Counted from the first letter of the stretch, positions 35,795 to 45,267 are shown. The stretch is 64,000 bases of DNA from JANMZO01 sp963763135 (GCA_963763135.1 CAVXNJ010000004.1:1240001-1304000); one strand, 5' to 3'. Translations and numbers: made by a program. The notes: generated by a model from the letters alone, not told the origin.

Positions 35795-37585
35795 TTAGGC
35801 GTGTTGGTTGCGGGTCCACGACGCGTAGAGCGCCGTGTAGAGACCGCCGGCCTTGACCAGTTCTTCGTGGGGGCCGAGCTCGACGATCGTACCGCCGACC
35901 ACCACGCCCACCCGGTCGGCCCGTTCGGACGTCGAGAGGCGGTGGGCGATAGCGATCACGGTGCGTCCGGTCATCAGGGCTTCGAGGGCGGCCTCCACCT
36001 CAGCTTCGGTGCCCGGGTCAAGGCTCGACGTCGCTTCGTCGAGCACGAGAACTTCCGGGTCTGCAAGCGCGGCCCGAGCCAGCGAGACGAGTTGCCGTTC
36101 TCCCGCCGATAGACGGCTGCCACGCTCGTTGACCTCGGTGTCGAGGCCGTCGGGAAAGGCCTCGAAGTGGCCGAGCACACCGATGCGGTCGAGCGCCGCC
36201 TTCACCTCGGCGTCGCTGGCCGAAGGTCGCCCAACGCGCACGTTGTCGGCGAGCGTTCCAGTGAACAGGTATCCCTCCTGCGGAACAACAACCATACGTT
36301 CGCGTAGTGATCGGTGCGACGCGTCACGCAGGTCGACACCGCCGTAGCTGATCGATCCGCTCGATGGGTCGTAGAGCCGGGCGATCAGCTTCGCAAGCGT
36401 CGACTTGCCCGCACCGGTCGGCCCGACCAGGGCAATCCGCTCCCCCGGTGTGATGGTCAGATCAACGTTCTCGAGAACCTTCGTGTCGGCACTTTCATAT
36501 GCGAACGTAACGTTGCGAACTTCGATCGAACCTCGGGACGGAAGGTCCACGGCATCGGGATGGTCAGCGAGGGTGTCGGGCTCGTCGAGCAGGCCGAACA
36601 GCTTTCGCAGTGCCGCGCCCGATGACTGCACCGTGTTGAACAGCTGGCTGAGTTGCTGGAGCGGCTCGAACAGGTTGCCGAGATACAGCACAAAGGCAAC
36701 CACGGTCCCGACCGACACGCTGCCGCGATGGACGAGCACTCCGCCGAAACCCAGGACTGCGGCCGTCGCCGCGGTTCCAGCGAACTCCACGACCGGGAAG
36801 TATTCGGCCGAAACCCGGGTCGCTTTCATGTTCGCTTCGAACTGAGCGCGGTTGGCTTGGCCGAACGATGCGGTGACGTCGTCTTCCCGAGCCGAGGCCT
36901 GCACGACCCGCACACCGCTCAGCCCCTCCTGTAGCGACGACATCGTGGTGCTGATCCGGTCACGCAACTCGAGGTAAGCCTCATCGGAGCGTCGTCGGAA
37001 GCGCTTCGTGGCCATGATCACGAAAGGGAAACCGACCAGAGACGCCAAGGCCAGCAGCGGACTCATCGCCAGCAACACGATGACCGACAGCGCGATCAGC
37101 AGGCCGTTGGTCACGAACGCAACCAGTCCGATTTGGACGAGGTCGGTGAGCGCGTCGATGTCGCTCGTCATTCGGGCAACCAGCTTGCCGGTTGGCTCTC
37201 GGTCGTGGAACGCCATCGGCAGCCGCTGCAGATGCGCGAACACCCGTACGCGAAGATCGCGCAGGAAACCTTCGCCGACGCGTCCGACGAGAAGAATCTG
37301 GGCGCGGCCGAACACAAAACCGAGGATCACAACCACGATGTAGCCGATGGCCGCCCGGTTCAACGCCTGATCACTACGACCGCGGACTCCCTTGTCGATG
37401 CCCGCTCGAATGAGGAGCGGACCCGCGATCGTCATCAGCGTCGACGCGATCATGACAGCGACCGCCGCCAGCGTCTTGGCCTTATGGGGTCGCAACAACG
37501 CCGCGGTCCGACGGGCCACATGCTTGGCTGCGCTGCGATCGAGCCGATCCTGCTCGTCGATGGCCCGCTGCATCACCCAGCCCAT
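35795..37585 (-). CDS. ABC exporter half-transporter (second of a pair)
   Basis: 596 aa. Six-helix membrane domain (about residues 35-330) followed by an ATPase domain: Walker A VGPTGAGKSTLAKLIARLYD, Q-loop VVVPQEGYLFTGT, signature SRLSAGERQLVSLARAALAD, Walker B VLVLDEATSSLD and the switch His in AIAHRLST. The signature reads LSAGE instead of LSGGQ, a known variation. One-base overlap with the upstream exporter gene (TGATG) indicates a heterodimer. Substrate unknown; the MsbA/multidrug type is the usual assignment. Confidence 0.93.
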   Translation of the reverse strand: MGWVMQRAIDEQDRLDRSAAKHVARRTAALLRPHKAKTLAAVAVMIASTLMTIAGPLLIRAGIDKGVRGRSDQALNRAAIGYIVVVILGFVFGRAQILLVGRVGEGFLRDLRVRVFAHLQRLPMAFHDREPTGKLVARMTSDIDALTDLVQIGLVAFVTNGLLIALSVIVLLAMSPLLALASLVGFPFVIMATKRFRRRSDEAYLELRDRISTTMSSLQEGLSGVRVVQASAREDDVTASFGQANRAQFEANMKATRVSAEYFPVVEFAGTAATAAVLGFGGVLVHRGSVSVGTVVAFVLYLGNLFEPLQQLSQLFNTVQSSGAALRKLFGLLDEPDTLADHPDAVDLPSRGSIEVRNVTFAYESADTKVLENVDLTITPGERIALVGPTGAGKSTLAKLIARLYDPSSGSISYGGVDLRDASHRSLRERMVVVPQEGYLFTGTLADNVRVGRPSASDAEVKAALDRIGVLGHFEAFPDGLDTEVNERGSRLSAGERQLVSLARAALADPEVLVLDEATSSLDPGTEAEVEAALEALMTGRTVIAIAHRLSTSERADRVGVVVGGTIVELGPHEELVKAGGLYTALYASWTRNQHA

Positions 37586-39489
37586 CAGGAGACGACCTTC
37601 GGCGACGCTGGGCGGTTCGCTGGGTTCGGCGACACCGACCTCGATTGCGTAGTCTTCGGCTCGGCCGTTACGCCGCCTGACGATGGAGTCGGCGCGGCCT
37701 CGGCCCGGGCGAGGATCTCCCGGTAGCGCTCGTTGGCGGCAAGCAGCTCGTCGTGCGTGCCGGTGGCTATCACCCTTCCGGCATCGAGCACCACGACCCG
37801 GTCGGCCATGGCAATTGTCGCAGCTCGGTGCGCAATCACGATCGAGGTGCGGTTGCGCATCACCTCTTCGAGCGCTGCCCGGATCTCGTGTTCCTTGGTG
37901 GGGTCCACGGCCGACGTGGCGTCGTCGAGAATGAGCACGCGCGGGTCGGCGACGATCGCTCGGGCGATGGCCATGCGTTGCCGCTGTCCGCCTGACAGTG
38001 ACTGTCCGCGTTCTGCCAACACGGTGTCGTAGCCATCAGGAAGCGCGCATATGAAATCGTGGGCACCGGCCAACGCGGTGGCCCGGAGCATGTCGGTTTC
38101 GCTGGCGTCGGGGCGGGCGAACAGCAGATTGTTCCTGACGGTGTCGCTGAACAGGAACGACTCGTCGAAAACCATCGCCACGTTGCGACGTAATTCGGCC
38201 AGTGGAACGCTGCGCACGTCAACGCCATCGACCAGAACACGTCCCGAGGTGGCGTCGTAGAAGCGGGGCACCAGTCGGGCGATCGTGGTCTTTCCACTCG
38301 CGGTCGCTCCTACCAGAGCGACCGTCTCGCCGGGCGCGATGACAAGGTCAACCTCGTCAAGCACCGTGGCGACTTCGCCTTCCGGCGATGTCGAGTGATA
38401 GGCGAAACTGACCCGCTCGAAACGGACCTCCCCCACGAGTGCACCGATCACGCGTGCCGGAAGATGCCGCGGATGCGAGGGCTCAGGCAGGTCAGACACC
38501 GTCGACAGCACATCCGCGATCCGCGTAGCCGAAACCCCTGCTCGTTGGGCCTGCGCGATCACCATGCCGGTGGAACGCAGCGGCCAAACCAGCATGAGCA
38601 CATACGAATTGAACGCAACCAACTCACCTAGCGAGAGATCGCCACTAAGCACGCGATGGCCGCCGATCCACAGGATGGCCACCAACCCGAGCTGAGGCAG
38701 CAGGTCGAGTATCGGCCAGTACACCGAGCGCACGACGGTGCTGGCTATGGCTCGCTCGTACACACTGTCAGCGCGCTTACTAAGAGCGGCCTGCTGTCGG
38801 GGCTCAGCGCCGAACCCCTTCACCACCCGAACGCCGGAGAGGGTTTCCTCGACCACGCCGGACAGCTTGGCCAGCTCATTCTGCAGACCGGCCACCGTCG
38901 GGTGCAGCCGATGGGAGAACCGACGGGCGAAGATGTTGATGAGCGGAAGCGAGGCGAGGACGACGAGCGCCAGCTTCCAGTCGAGGTACAAAAGCACGGC
39001 AGTGGCGCCGATCATGGTCACGACGTTGCCGAGGGTGATCGGCACCATGGTGATGAAGCCCTCGACCGCTTTGAGGTCGGTGTTTGCGTTGGCCAGCAGC
39101 TGGCCCGTCGGATGGCTGTCGTGGAAGGAGAACGGCAAACGTTGGAGGTGCGCGAAGAGGCGATCACGAATCCGACGCTCGGTTCGGTACGAGACCGAGA
39201 ACGCTTTGATCCGACGCAGCCCCGCGAAAAGCGCCGAAACCAGCCCGAGTCCGATCATCACGAGCGACCACGTCAGCAGGGCTCCCGGCTGACCTTTGAC
39301 GATCCCCCGGTCGACGATGATCCGGGTGATCGCCGGGATGGCGATCTTCGTGAACGTCCAACCGAGGCTGGCCAACAGGCCTTTCGCAATATCGACCCGC
39401 TGCGGGCGCAGCATTTCGCGCAGCAGCGCCCAACCGGCCTCCGACGGCGATGGCGGCGCGGCCAGGGGGTTGTCGGATTCAGAAACCAC
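37585..39489 (-). CDS. ABC exporter half-transporter (first of a pair)
   Basis: 634 aa. Same architecture as the partner: membrane domain (about 40-330) and ATPase domain with Walker A VGATASGKTTIARLVPRFYD, signature SLSGGQRQRMAIARAIVADP, Walker B VLILDDATSAVDPTKEHE and AHRAAT. Walker B here ends in Asp (LDDATSAVD) in place of the catalytic Glu, while the partner has Glu, so this heterodimer probably has one degenerate and one active ATP site, as in TM287/288 and BmrCD. The C-terminus has an extra about 35 polar residues. Divergent from the AarF gene. Confidence 0.93.
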   Translation of the reverse strand: MVSESDNPLAAPPSPSEAGWALLREMLRPQRVDIAKGLLASLGWTFTKIAIPAITRIIVDRGIVKGQPGALLTWSLVMIGLGLVSALFAGLRRIKAFSVSYRTERRIRDRLFAHLQRLPFSFHDSHPTGQLLANANTDLKAVEGFITMVPITLGNVVTMIGATAVLLYLDWKLALVVLASLPLINIFARRFSHRLHPTVAGLQNELAKLSGVVEETLSGVRVVKGFGAEPRQQAALSKRADSVYERAIASTVVRSVYWPILDLLPQLGLVAILWIGGHRVLSGDLSLGELVAFNSYVLMLVWPLRSTGMVIAQAQRAGVSATRIADVLSTVSDLPEPSHPRHLPARVIGALVGEVRFERVSFAYHSTSPEGEVATVLDEVDLVIAPGETVALVGATASGKTTIARLVPRFYDATSGRVLVDGVDVRSVPLAELRRNVAMVFDESFLFSDTVRNNLLFARPDASETDMLRATALAGAHDFICALPDGYDTVLAERGQSLSGGQRQRMAIARAIVADPRVLILDDATSAVDPTKEHEIRAALEEVMRNRTSIVIAHRAATIAMADRVVVLDAGRVIATGTHDELLAANERYREILARAEAAPTPSSGGVTAEPKTTQSRSVSPNPANRPASPKVVS

Positions 39490-39693
39490 GCAAATACCAA
39501 CCCAGACGGGAACAGACCGGAAACATCGGACGCCGACCTTAGGCCACTACCCCGAAGCGAAACCAGCCCGCGGTATGTGTGTCGACGAACGTTTGCGCGG
39601 GATTTGTATCGCCCGGCGACCGTTCTCCCGCGAATTCCCGGCGTGGCCGGCTCCACTCTCGGTAAGACGCACACCCCACGTAGGCTGGTCAAC

Positions 39694-41397
39694 GTGTCAG
39701 TAACGCTTCCCCAAGGTCTCGCAACATCCGACTCTCCGGCGGAGGAACCGGCCGATCTCGCATTTGGGTCGTTCACGTCGACCGCCCCGTGGATCATTGA
39801 TCCCGAACACATCGAATGGAAGCGGGGCCTCGGCCCCCTTCGCGACCGCACACGTGCGCAGGTGCCGCTCCTCACCACGGCGGGCGTTCTGCCCCCTGGC
39901 CTCCGGGTGATCAAGACCGGACGCATTCTGGGTGGGGCGTTGTTCATGTGGCGCCTCAAGGAGAAGCCCGCGGGCGGGGAAATCAGTCGTGCCGGCGTGG
40001 CCCGCCGCCTCCGCATTGCCTTCGAACAACTCGGTCCGACCTACATCAAGATGGGCCAGATCATCTCGTCGGGCGAAGGCATCTTTCCTCCCGAGTTGGT
40101 GGGCGAGTTCCGGCTGCTACGGGATAGGGTCCCACCCGAGCCGTTCTCGGCCGTCCGCAAGACGATCGAGGAAGACTTCGGCAAGCCGCTGGAAGAGGTG
40201 TTCTCGTTCTTTGAGGAAACGCCGATAGCTGCCGCGTCGATCGCCCAAGTCCACGCTGCGACACTGCACACCGGCGAAAGCGTCGTCGTGAAGGTCCAAC
40301 GGCCGACGGTCGCGAGCAATGTCCGCCGCGACCTGAAGGCCATGAGCTGGTTCGCTCCGCGCCTTATCGGTCGTATCCCGATCGCCGCTCTCGCCAACCC
40401 CCCGGCCCTCGTCGAGCTGTTCGCCGAAACGATCGTCGAGGAACTCGACTTCCGCCTGGAAGCCGAGAACATGCTCGATATCGGTGCAGTGCTGGCGAAA
40501 ACCAACCAGCGGCGCATGGTCGTACCGCGACCCCACCCGACCCTCGTGACCAAACGAGTGCTGGTCATGGAACGCCTGTCGGGCTTCTCATTCGACGACG
40601 CCGCCGGTATGCGCGCGGCCGGCATCGACACCGAGGCGGTAATCAAGACCGGAATGGTCGCCTTCCTCGAAGGTGCCATGCTCTACGGTGTCTTTCACGG
40701 AGACCTTCACGGCGGCAACCTCCTCGTAATGACCGACGGTCGTACTGCGCTACTCGACCACGGCATCACCGGACGCCTCAGCGACCGCAAGCGCCAGGCG
40801 TTCCTGCGCCTCATGCTCTCGGGTACAACGAACGACATCAAGGGCCAGGTCCAGGCACTGTGTGATCTCGGAGCGTTGCCACACGACACCGATGTCGAAG
40901 CCGTCATCCGAGACCTCAAGCTCGACGGTCCGGTGAAGGACCCGACAAAGATGTCGCCCGACGAGATGATCGGAGAGATCCGCGACATCACGAAGGCGTT
41001 ACTCGGCTACGGCGCCCGGATGCCGAAAGAGCTCATGCTCTATGTGAAGGACCTTCTGTTCCTCGACGGGGCCATGGCTACGCTCGCTCCCAATCTCGAT
41101 TTGTTCGGCGCGCTTACGGAAATTGCCATGCACTTCGCCGTTCAACACGGTCAGCGGATCGCCAACGACGTCGGGATGTCCATCGACGCGTCGATGGTCG
41201 ACATCACCGGCTTCAAAGCTTCAATTGGCGTCGACGCCGACGTCGAGAAACTCACCTACGCCCAGCTCCAGGAACGCCGCGCCTTGATCTCGAAGCGCAT
41301 GGACGGCCGACAGGCCGAGACCGCTGCGGCCCTCGGCTTCAAGCCGCAGCGGAAGCGCTTCGGGTTCCTCAGGAAGCTCCGCCGCAAGAAGGCGTAA
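39694..41397 (+). CDS. ABC1/AarF/UbiB-family atypical kinase
   Basis: 567 aa from GTG 39694. Family members are ATP-binding, protein-kinase-like proteins linked to quinone synthesis and lipid homeostasis. Visible: the KxGQ motif (YIKMGQIISSGEGIFPPELV), the Ala-rich loop IAAASIAQVHAATL, the ATP-site Lys (SVVVKVQRPTV), EELDFRLEAENM, and the catalytic loop GVFHGDLHGGNLLV. The metal-binding DFG is replaced by DHG (Asp355-His356-Gly357). No C-terminal membrane helices are evident; instead the end is very basic. The in-frame ORF extends far upstream but only through the opposite-strand ABC gene, so the start near 39694 is preferred. Confidence 0.88.
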   Translation: MSVTLPQGLATSDSPAEEPADLAFGSFTSTAPWIIDPEHIEWKRGLGPLRDRTRAQVPLLTTAGVLPPGLRVIKTGRILGGALFMWRLKEKPAGGEISRAGVARRLRIAFEQLGPTYIKMGQIISSGEGIFPPELVGEFRLLRDRVPPEPFSAVRKTIEEDFGKPLEEVFSFFEETPIAAASIAQVHAATLHTGESVVVKVQRPTVASNVRRDLKAMSWFAPRLIGRIPIAALANPPALVELFAETIVEELDFRLEAENMLDIGAVLAKTNQRRMVVPRPHPTLVTKRVLVMERLSGFSFDDAAGMRAAGIDTEAVIKTGMVAFLEGAMLYGVFHGDLHGGNLLVMTDGRTALLDHGITGRLSDRKRQAFLRLMLSGTTNDIKGQVQALCDLGALPHDTDVEAVIRDLKLDGPVKDPTKMSPDEMIGEIRDITKALLGYGARMPKELMLYVKDLLFLDGAMATLAPNLDLFGALTEIAMHFAVQHGQRIANDVGMSIDASMVDITGFKASIGVDADVEKLTYAQLQERRALISKRMDGRQAETAAALGFKPQRKRFGFLRKLRRKKA

Positions 41398-41405
41398 GGC
41401 AGCGG

Positions 41406-42137
41406 TCACCGATCCAGGGCGAGGTCAGTCGGCTGCTTGGATCTGACGTCGAGCGGTGGCGTGCCAACCACGCGGCGGCGCGTCGCCGCACAAACACCAG
41501 ACGTCGTCAACAGCCAGACGATCAGGAGGTGGGCGACAACCTGTTGTTGGACGTCCGGCGAGAAGAACCCACGATCCGCGTAGGAGAACACCGCGACGGC
41601 CGCAACTGACCCAGCCGCGAGCGTGGCCGCTCTCCACCAAGGCGGCATGAGGTTGGCTTGCCAGGTGCCGATGGCAGCACCCACGAACATGGTCGCGACG
41701 CCAAACCCGAAGACGGGCACGGCAAGGATCGTGGCGGCGAACATGCCCTTGGTGACGTCGGCGGACGTTGCCGCGACGACGTAGGAGAGTGTGGTGTACA
41801 CAGCGTGGGTAATCAACAAGTAGCCGTCCACGATGACGAGCCCGGCGCAAACAGCGCACGCTGCACCACGCTTGCCTTTCTGGACGAGACCCGACGCCAC
41901 TGCGAGCACGAACGTCGTCATCGCTGCGACTCCGATGGCACCGAACACCGCGCCGACAAACACGTCGGCGTGAACCACCCGGAAGTGCTCGGCCATCGAG
42001 CGCGCCTCGGCGTGCGGCGCTGGCGCATCACCGACCCCGCTGAGGCCGACGATCGTGAGGATCGCAGCGACTGCACCGGTAGCGGCGAGAACACGGTGCA
42101 TCACCGCGTCGTCGCTTCGAATGGCGGACCTGGTCAT
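41406..42137 (-). CDS. Integral membrane protein, function unknown
   Basis: 243 aa with six predicted membrane helices (for example VLAATGAVAAILTIVGL, VFVGAVFGAIGVAAMTTFVL, VCAGLVIVDGYLLITHAVY and ILAVPVFGFGVATMFVG). No catalytic motif. The start ATG at 42137 overlaps the stop of the 42-aa gene upstream (ATGA). It is the downstream gene of the promoter at 42302-42330 with MarR-type operator sequences, so it is probably part of that regulon. Confidence 0.78.
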   Translation of the reverse strand: MTRSAIRSDDAVMHRVLAATGAVAAILTIVGLSGVGDAPAPHAEARSMAEHFRVVHADVFVGAVFGAIGVAAMTTFVLAVASGLVQKGKRGAACAVCAGLVIVDGYLLITHAVYTTLSYVVAATSADVTKGMFAATILAVPVFGFGVATMFVGAAIGTWQANLMPPWWRAATLAAGSVAAVAVFSYADRGFFSPDVQQQVVAHLLIVWLLTTSGVCAATRRRVVGTPPLDVRSKQPTDLALDR

Positions 42138-42262
42138 CGCGGCCCCAGGCGGAACTGCATCGGGTCCGTATAGGTGCTGACGCCGTCGACGTCTCGGATA
42201 TGGAAGGCCGGTGCGGCCGATGCGTCGTCGACGTCGTATAGCGCGTGCCAGGTTACTTCCAT
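42134..42262 (-). CDS. 42-aa protein coupled to the membrane protein
   Basis: 42 aa (MEVTWHALYDVDDASAAPAF, then HIRDVDGVSTYTDPMQFRLG plus two residues). The ATG at 42262 follows GGAGG at a good distance and the stop overlaps the next gene by ATGA. No signal peptide or membrane segment; acidic and aromatic. No family is recognised. The good ribosome site, coupling and promoter upstream make it likely to be translated, either as a functional small protein or as a coupling leader. Confidence 0.6.
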   Translation of the reverse strand: MEVTWHALYDVDDASAAPAFHIRDVDGVSTYTDPMQFRLGPR

Positions 42263-42279
42263 CAGATGCCTCCAGATAG

Positions 42280-42330
42280 TGCGATGTCGTAGTAGTGAAC
42301 GATACTGCGATTGCGCAGCATATTTGTCAA
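42280..42330 (-). promoter_or_regulatory. Promoter P1 with MarR-type operators (42-aa protein / membrane protein)
   Basis: On the minus strand TTGACA (42325-42330) and CAGTAT (42302-42307) are 17 bp apart. CTGCGATTGCGCAG (42305-42318) overlaps the spacer and -10. TGCGATGTCGTAGTAG (42280-42295) lies at the expected transcription start. Both resemble the operators at the other promoters of this locus. Confidence 0.65.
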
Positions 42331-42376
42331 GGGCCAACTCGCTGAAGCTGAATGCTCACCCTCGACACAAGGTCGC

Positions 42377-42426
42377 TTGACAGAAGTACTACGAGATCGC
42401 ATAATCGCGTTGCTGCGATATCGCAG
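42377..42426 (+). promoter_or_regulatory. Promoter P2 with MarR-type operators (serine hydrolase)
   Basis: TTGACA (42377-42382), 17-bp spacer, CATAAT (42400-42405). The 20-mer TACTACGAGATCGCATAATC (42387-42406) fills the spacer and -10 and occurs as its exact reverse complement at 45505-45524. The perfect palindrome CTGCGATATCGCAG (42413-42426) lies at the expected transcription start. Confidence 0.75.
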
Positions 42427-42474
42427 TAGTTGCCGGGCTTGACAGCCCCGCGTCAGCGCAAGGAGGCGCCCACC

Positions 42475-43599
42475 ATGCACCACGTCGACACGAACACCCA
42501 CCACCAATCACCGTACGGACCGGAGGCTCAGAAACAGCTCGCGGCGACTGTGCGAAGCGTCACCGCGTCACAGCACGTCGTCGGGATGACGATCGCCATC
42601 GTGCAGGCCGGCGAACACACGTGGACGACATCGATCGGACACGCTGATCTTGCCACCGGCCGCACCGCCTCCAGCGACACGGCGTTTCCGTGGTTTTCGA
42701 TGACGAAGATCGTGACCGCCACGGCGGTCATGCAACTCGTCGAACAGGGAGTCCTCGACCTCGATCGTCCAGCGGCCGACTACCTTCCCATACTCGGCCA
42801 GGCGAGAGCGCAGTCTGGGGCCATCACCGTTCGCCATCTCCTGTCGCATTCCTCCGGGCTCGCCAACCCGATCCCGGTGCGATGGGTGCATGACGCCACC
42901 GGGACCGGCCCAGACCCGGCCGACTTCCTGGAACTGCAGCTTCGGCGTCACCGACGATTGCACTCCGAGCCTGGCACCACGGGTCGGTACACGAACCTCG
43001 GCTACCTGGTTCTCGGACAGATCGTCGCTGAAGCGGCAGGGACGCCGTTCGTCGAGCACGTTCATCGACGAATCTTGGAACCGCTTGGCATGTCCGGTAC
43101 CTACTTCGACGCGCCCCGTCCGAACGAGACGACCGTCTACCAGGTGGCCCGGCCCGGGCTGACACCTATGTTGCGGCTGGCACTTCCGCGTGGGACCGTG
43201 GCCGGGAGGGTGGGTCGTTGGGTGTCTTACCGGCCGTTCCGGGTCAATGGTGCTGCCTATGGCGGACTCGTCGGACCTGCCAGCGATGCAGCCAGGTTCG
43301 TGCGTGCGCATCTCGAAGCAAATGATGGCGGGCCACGGTTGCTCGACCCGGCGACAGTCGCCGAGATGCAACAAATCACGACACCGGGCAAGCCCTACGA
43401 CCATGGGCTCGGCTGGTTCCGCGCCCGGGAGGATCGACAGGGCCAACCACGGTTCGTGGAGCACCTGGGGGGAGGCTTGGGCGTGTACAACTCAATGCGC
43501 GTCTATCCCGACCACGGACTGGCAGTTGTCATCATGTCGAACACACCGGGTTACGACCGCGATGCGCTATTCGCCCCCATCTTCGACGCCATAGCCTGA
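42475..43599 (+). CDS. Serine hydrolase of the beta-lactamase class C / PBP4* family
   Basis: 374 aa from ATG 42475, preceded by AAGGAGG. Catalytic motifs: SxxK as SMTK (FPWFSMTKIVTA), YxN as YTN (GRYTNLGYLVLGQ), and the HSSGL motif (RHLLSHSSGLAN). The C-terminal third has EHLGGGLGVYNSMRVYPDHG in the KTG-like position. There is no signal peptide, so it is probably cytosolic and more likely an esterase or peptidase than a true beta-lactamase. Located between the MarR-controlled promoter P2 and the convergent ABC-F gene. Confidence 0.88.
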   Translation: MHHVDTNTHHQSPYGPEAQKQLAATVRSVTASQHVVGMTIAIVQAGEHTWTTSIGHADLATGRTASSDTAFPWFSMTKIVTATAVMQLVEQGVLDLDRPAADYLPILGQARAQSGAITVRHLLSHSSGLANPIPVRWVHDATGTGPDPADFLELQLRRHRRLHSEPGTTGRYTNLGYLVLGQIVAEAAGTPFVEHVHRRILEPLGMSGTYFDAPRPNETTVYQVARPGLTPMLRLALPRGTVAGRVGRWVSYRPFRVNGAAYGGLVGPASDAARFVRAHLEANDGGPRLLDPATVAEMQQITTPGKPYDHGLGWFRAREDRQGQPRFVEHLGGGLGVYNSMRVYPDHGLAVVIMSNTPGYDRDALFAPIFDAIA

Positions 43600-43608
43600 C
43601 CGCCGGAG

Positions 43609-45267
43609 CTAGCCGATCGTGACGCGACCGGCGTCGACATGCCACCGGTGGTCGGCCCGGACCGTGTCCAGCAAGCGGCGGTCGTGACTGACGAGCAGCA
43701 GGGTGCCGGAGTAGCGGTCGAGCGCCGCCTCGAGCTGTTCGATTGCCGGGAGGTCGAGATGATTGGTCGGCTCGTCGAGCACCAAGACATTCACACCGTC
43801 GTGCTGAAAGCGTGCGAGCGTCGCCCGGGTTCGTTCCCCGGGTGACAATCGACGAGCGGGCTGGAGGACGTCATCGCCGGTCAGGTCGAATTTGGCGAGC
43901 AGGGTTCGGATCTCGCCGATCGACGACCTCGGATACCAGGCAAGGAACGACTCCACCAGGCTCCGGCCCCCGTCGATCGAAACGCGGGCCTGATCGATCT
44001 CACCGACCACCACACCGCGCCCGCGGGTCACGGTGCCGATGGTCGGTTCCAGGCGGCCGAGCAGCAGAGACAGCAGTGTGGACTTGCCGGCGCCGTTGGG
44101 GCCGACGATCGCAACCCTCTCGCCGTAGGTGAGATCGAGGTCGACGGGTCCGAGCCGGAACGTGCCGCGTTCCACGGTCGCCTCACGAAGTGTGGCGACG
44201 ACCGTGCCGGATCGCGGTGCTGCTTCGATCGAGTACCTGAGTTGCCACCCGACCCGAGGCGCGTCCACCACTTCGAGGCGTTCGATGGCCAGTTCCAACT
44301 GGGATGCCTTGCCTGCTTGCCGCTCGGCCGATTCCGCGCGAGACCGGCGGCCGATCTTGTCGGGGTCCAGTCCCTTTCGGTCCAGTTCCGAGCGCGAGCG
44401 GCGCAGGCCCCGTTCGGTCCATTGTCGGGTGGTGCGCGCTCGCGACTCAAGTTGCTCGCGCCGGGAAACGGAAGTCGTCGAAGGCTTCCGACGTGCGGCG
44501 CCGTGCGATCTCTCGCTCTCGCGGTAGGCGGCGTAGCCGCCGCTGAAGACCGTGGCCCGTCGTTCCAGCGGGTCGAGCTCGACGATGTCGGTGGCGATCG
44601 CCTCGAGGAAGGCACGGTCGTGGCTCACCACGACCACACCGGCGCCGCGAGCCAACTCATCAAGGACCAGCTTCTCCATTCGCTCCAAGCCGACGAGGTC
44701 GAGATCGTTGGTCGGCTCGTCGAGCAGGTGGAAGTCATGGCGAGCAACGATCAACGACGCCAGCCCGAGGCGGGCCCTCTGGCCACCGCTAAGGGAGGCC
44801 ACTGCGACCGTACGTTCGGTAGCCAATCCGACATCGCTCAACGCTGCACGAGCGCGGTCGTCGAAGTCGGCCCCACCGAGCGCGAGCCACGATTCGAGAG
44901 CGTCGCAGTAGCCGTCCACGGCCGTCGGGTCGTCGGTCGCCATTTCGGCGGCCGCCGCCTCCATCGCTGCGGTCGCGTCCGCCACACCGGTCCGCCGCGC
45001 GAGCCACTCCAGGGTGGTCTCATGAGGCGCGGCTGGATCGATCAGCTGTTCCAAGAAGCCGATCGTCGCGTTGCGCGGTGACCGCCGAACTTCTCCACGC
45101 AGCGGCGGTTCGATGCCGGCCAACACGCGCAACAAGGTTGACTTGCCAGCGCCGTTCGGGGCGACGAGGCCGATGGCTCGTCCACCCACCACCGCTAGAT
45201 CGAGTCCCTCGATCAGCAGACTCGGTCCATGACCGAGGGCGACCCCCGAGGCGAGGAGCGAGGCCAT
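43609..45267 (-). CDS. ABC-F protein (possible ribosome-protection antibiotic resistance factor)
   Basis: 552 aa from ATG 45267. Two ATPase domains in one chain without membrane segments: first Walker A APNGAGKSTLLRVLAG and signature ASLSGGQRARLGLASLI with LLDEPTNDLD; second Walker A GPNGAGKSTLLSLLLG and RRLSPGERTRATLARF with LVLDEPTNHLD. The interdomain linker (about 265-335) is basic, as expected for ribosome-binding ABC-F proteins. Size and MarR-linked context suggest the antibiotic-resistance subgroup, but housekeeping translation factors look similar. Its ATG overlaps the stop of a 58-aa gene (TAATG). Confidence 0.88.
   Translation of the reverse strand: MASLLASGVALGHGPSLLIEGLDLAVVGGRAIGLVAPNGAGKSTLLRVLAGIEPPLRGEVRRSPRNATIGFLEQLIDPAAPHETTLEWLARRTGVADATAAMEAAAAEMATDDPTAVDGYCDALESWLALGGADFDDRARAALSDVGLATERTVAVASLSGGQRARLGLASLIVARHDFHLLDEPTNDLDLVGLERMEKLVLDELARGAGVVVVSHDRAFLEAIATDIVELDPLERRATVFSGGYAAYRESERSHGAARRKPSTTSVSRREQLESRARTTRQWTERGLRRSRSELDRKGLDPDKIGRRSRAESAERQAGKASQLELAIERLEVVDAPRVGWQLRYSIEAAPRSGTVVATLREATVERGTFRLGPVDLDLTYGERVAIVGPNGAGKSTLLSLLLGRLEPTIGTVTRGRGVVVGEIDQARVSIDGGRSLVESFLAWYPRSSIGEIRTLLAKFDLTGDDVLQPARRLSPGERTRATLARFQHDGVNVLVLDEPTNHLDLPAIEQLEAALDRYSGTLLLVSHDRRLLDTVRADHRWHVDAGRVTIG

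Noticed and set aside
35310..35798. Long repetitive ORFs on both strands across the palindromic array
   Set aside because: They exist only because the repeat units lack stops in some frames; there is no start signal, the composition is unlike neighbouring proteins, and the ORFs overlap in several frames.
38656..39693. N-terminal extension of the AarF reading frame by about 345 codons
   Set aside because: The extension lies entirely antisense to the ABC exporter gene and its composition is that of a shadow frame; homology begins after GTG 39694.
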